Source of the DNA: Nostocoides sp. F2B08 | GTDB lineage: Bacteria > Actinomycetota > Actinomycetes > Actinomycetales > Dermatophilaceae | Assembly (NCBI RefSeq): GCF_009184895.1 | Contig: NZ_WESE01000001.1 | Coordinates: 496,001-560,000 of the forward strand | Length of the DNA stretch: 64,000 nt | Reading direction: 5' to 3' | Part shown: in pieces, positions 62,885 through 64,000 of the stretch | How the letters are laid out: each line of letters begins with the position of its first letter | How positions within the stretch are numbered: position 1 is the first letter of the stretch | Program-made: the position numbers and the translations under genes | The notes under the pieces: generated by a model | What the model was told of the DNA's origin: nothing | The model's database searches: none | What the model saw: the letters and a program-made list of their open reading frames with translations, nothing else

Positions 62885-63849
62885 AGCGCCACCACCACGA
62901 CCGCGGTCAGGGCGAGCTGGCCGAGGGCCACGGGAACGAGGCCGAGCCAGGCCAGCCGCTGGAGCTGGTCCTCGCGCAGCCGCGGCCACGCCACTCGCAT
63001 CCAGATGATGAGGAAGGCGACCGGCAGCGCCTTGAGCAGTGTCCAGAGCCACCCGGTCCACGCGGGCGCCGGACCCCTCCAGCCGCCGAGGAACAGCACG
63101 GCGAAGAGAACGGAGAACAGGACGATGCCCGCGTACTCGGCGAGGAGGAAGAACGCGAACCGCAGGCCGCCGTACTCGGTGAAGGGCCCCATGACGATCT
63201 CGGCGTCCGCGATCGGCATGTCGAACGGCGGCCGGTTGAGCTCGGCCACGGCGGCCACGAGGAAGACGAGGGCGGCGGGGAGCTGCCAGAGCAGCCACAC
63301 GGGCGACCAGGCGTCGATGATGCCGGTGAGGCTGAGAGTGCCGGCCGCCAGACACACCGAGGCGACGGCGAGGACGAGCGGCAGCTCGTAGGCGAGGAGC
63401 TGGGCGGCCGAGCGCATGCCGCCGATGAGGGAGTACTTGTTGGCGCTCGCCCATCCGGCGACGAGCATGCCGAGGATGCTCACCCCGCTCGCGACGAGGA
63501 CGAAGAGCGCGCTGGCGGGGACGTCCGCGGCGACCCAGCCGGGATGGACCGGGACGACGGCCATGGCGACGAGGTAGGGCACGAGGGCGAGGGCCGGCGC
63601 GATCCGGAACAGGCGGCGGTCGGCCGCGGCGGGGGTGAGGTCCTCCTTCTGGATGAACTTCACCCCGTCGGCGACGAGCTGGGCCCAGCCGTGGAAACCG
63701 CCGGCGTACATCGGGCCGAGCCGACCCTGCATGTGGCCCATGACCTTGTGCTCCATCTGCCCGACGAGGAGTGGCAGGACGAGGAAGGCCGCGAGCACCG
63801 CCGCGCTGCGCAGGACGATCTCGACGACGGTCAGGTCGAGGCCGGTCAT
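62881..63849 (-). CDS. nuoH: NADH-quinone oxidoreductase subunit H
   Basis: The 322-residue membrane subunit at the junction of the hydrophilic and membrane arms, forming part of the quinone channel. It has [54 protein letters not shown] and [16 protein letters not shown]. The ATG at 63849 has AGGAGG just upstream. It probably overlaps the nuoG stop by 4 bases. Confidence 0.95.
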   Translation of the reverse strand: MTGLDLTVVEIVLRSAAVLAAFLVLPLLVGQMEHKVMGHMQGRLGPMYAGGFHGWAQLVADGVKFIQKEDLTPAAADRRLFRIAPALALVPYLVAMAVVPVHPGWVAADVPASALFVLVASGVSILGMLVAGWASANKYSLIGGMRSAAQLLAYELPLVLAVASVCLAAGTLSLTGIIDAWSPVWLLWQLPAALVFLVAAVAELNRPPFDMPIADAEIVMGPFTEYGGLRFAFFLLAEYAGIVLFSVLFAVLFLGGWRGPAPAWTGWLWTLLKALPVAFLIIWMRVAWPRLREDQLQRLAWLGLVPVALGQLALTAVVVVAL

Positions 63850-64000
63850 GGCGCCTCCTGGTCGTTCGCTCGCCGCGGTCCCCACTCCGGCGGCGGCACT
63901 CCAGGCGCCTGGACGCGGCGTCGGCTCGGCGACCTGACCGACTCGTGCCCCTCGCCGGGCTCCTTGCCGCCGGGCCACGGCTTGGACGCCCGCGCGGCGA
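63846..64000 (-). CDS. nuoG: 3' end of a gene, probably nuoG (partial)
   Basis: An open frame enters from the right edge and ends with TGA at 63848-63846, overlapping the nuoH start (ATGA). The visible 50 residues end in [16 protein letters not shown] and are Pro/Arg-rich, like a variable C-terminal tail. The order G-H-I-J-K-L-M-N makes nuoG the expected gene, but no NuoG domain lies inside the window, so the call rests on position. Confidence 0.5.
   Translation of the reverse strand, partial: AARASKPWPGGKEPGEGHESVRSPSRRRVQAPGVPPPEWGPRRANDQEAP

Noticed and set aside
1-64000. CRISPR array, insertion sequence, prophage or integrase.
   Set aside because: I found no regularly spaced repeats with spacers, no transposase or recombinase motifs and no tRNA-associated attachment repeats.

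Overview
The window is a gene-dense stretch of a high-GC actinobacterial chromosome. GC looks to be about 70% by eye, GTG starts are frequent, and many genes overlap by 4 bases (ATGA or GTGA). The order tRNA-Trp, secE, nusG, rplK, rplA, with hadA/hadB-like genes and murB nearby, a DUF5709 protein, paired DUF202 proteins and an L10-leader-like element downstream of rplA all fit Actinomycetota. Micrococcales, perhaps Intrasporangiaceae, is my inference. I see no phage, insertion sequence, integrase or CRISPR array.

Layout. 1-3.3 kb (minus): secE-nusG-rplK-rplA behind tRNA-Trp. 3.5-6.4 kb (plus): class I aminotransferase, DUF5709 protein, adenosine deaminase. 6.5-8.5 kb (minus): two MaoC/Had-like dehydratase genes and murB. 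8.6-12.9 kb (minus): two DUF202 membrane proteins, an OmpR-type regulator and one long gene fusing a sensor kinase to a multi-pass DUF4153/DUF4173-like membrane domain. 12.9-23.2 kb (minus): molybdenum-hydroxylase genes coxS-L-M-G and the maturation genes coxD, coxE and xdhC, with a DinB protein and a pseudokinase-like phosphotransferase between them. CoxL is form II, so the substrate is probably not CO; the NCS2 xanthine/uracil-type permease next door suggests purines or similar heterocycles. 24.7-30.3 kb: thioesterase, epoxide-hydrolase-like protein, tRNA-Tyr, YajQ, a two-gene ABC exporter, rpmG, tRNA-Met and tRNA-Thr. 30.3-38.2 kb: PLP decarboxylase, aroQ, thioesterase, VOC protein, cobalamin/metal-receptor-like protein, two short-chain dehydrogenases and pepN.

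38.2-51.2 kb (minus) is the most unusual region. Nine genes, each overlapping the next, form one apparent operon: a sugar-nucleotide epimerase, two glycosyltransferases, an MsbA/PglK-like ABC exporter and five genes for aminoglycoside-phosphotransferase-fold kinases, one of them a tandem of two kinase domains. The kinases share an N-terminal signature, so they look like a local family expansion. I infer a system that builds, phosphorylates and exports a glycan or glycolipid, and I recognise no described pathway with this make-up. A sixth family member with its catalytic Asp replaced by Ser lies in the cox region.

51.4-64 kb (minus): a heterodimeric ABC exporter with one degenerate ATP site, htpX, and the nuo operon (3' end of nuoG, then H, I, J, K, L, M, N) for respiratory complex I.

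Across the whole window the 8-mer CCGCATAC/GTATGCGG recurs far more often than composition predicts, in several reading frames and between genes. A 26-bp palindrome family also appears in two intergenic regions.
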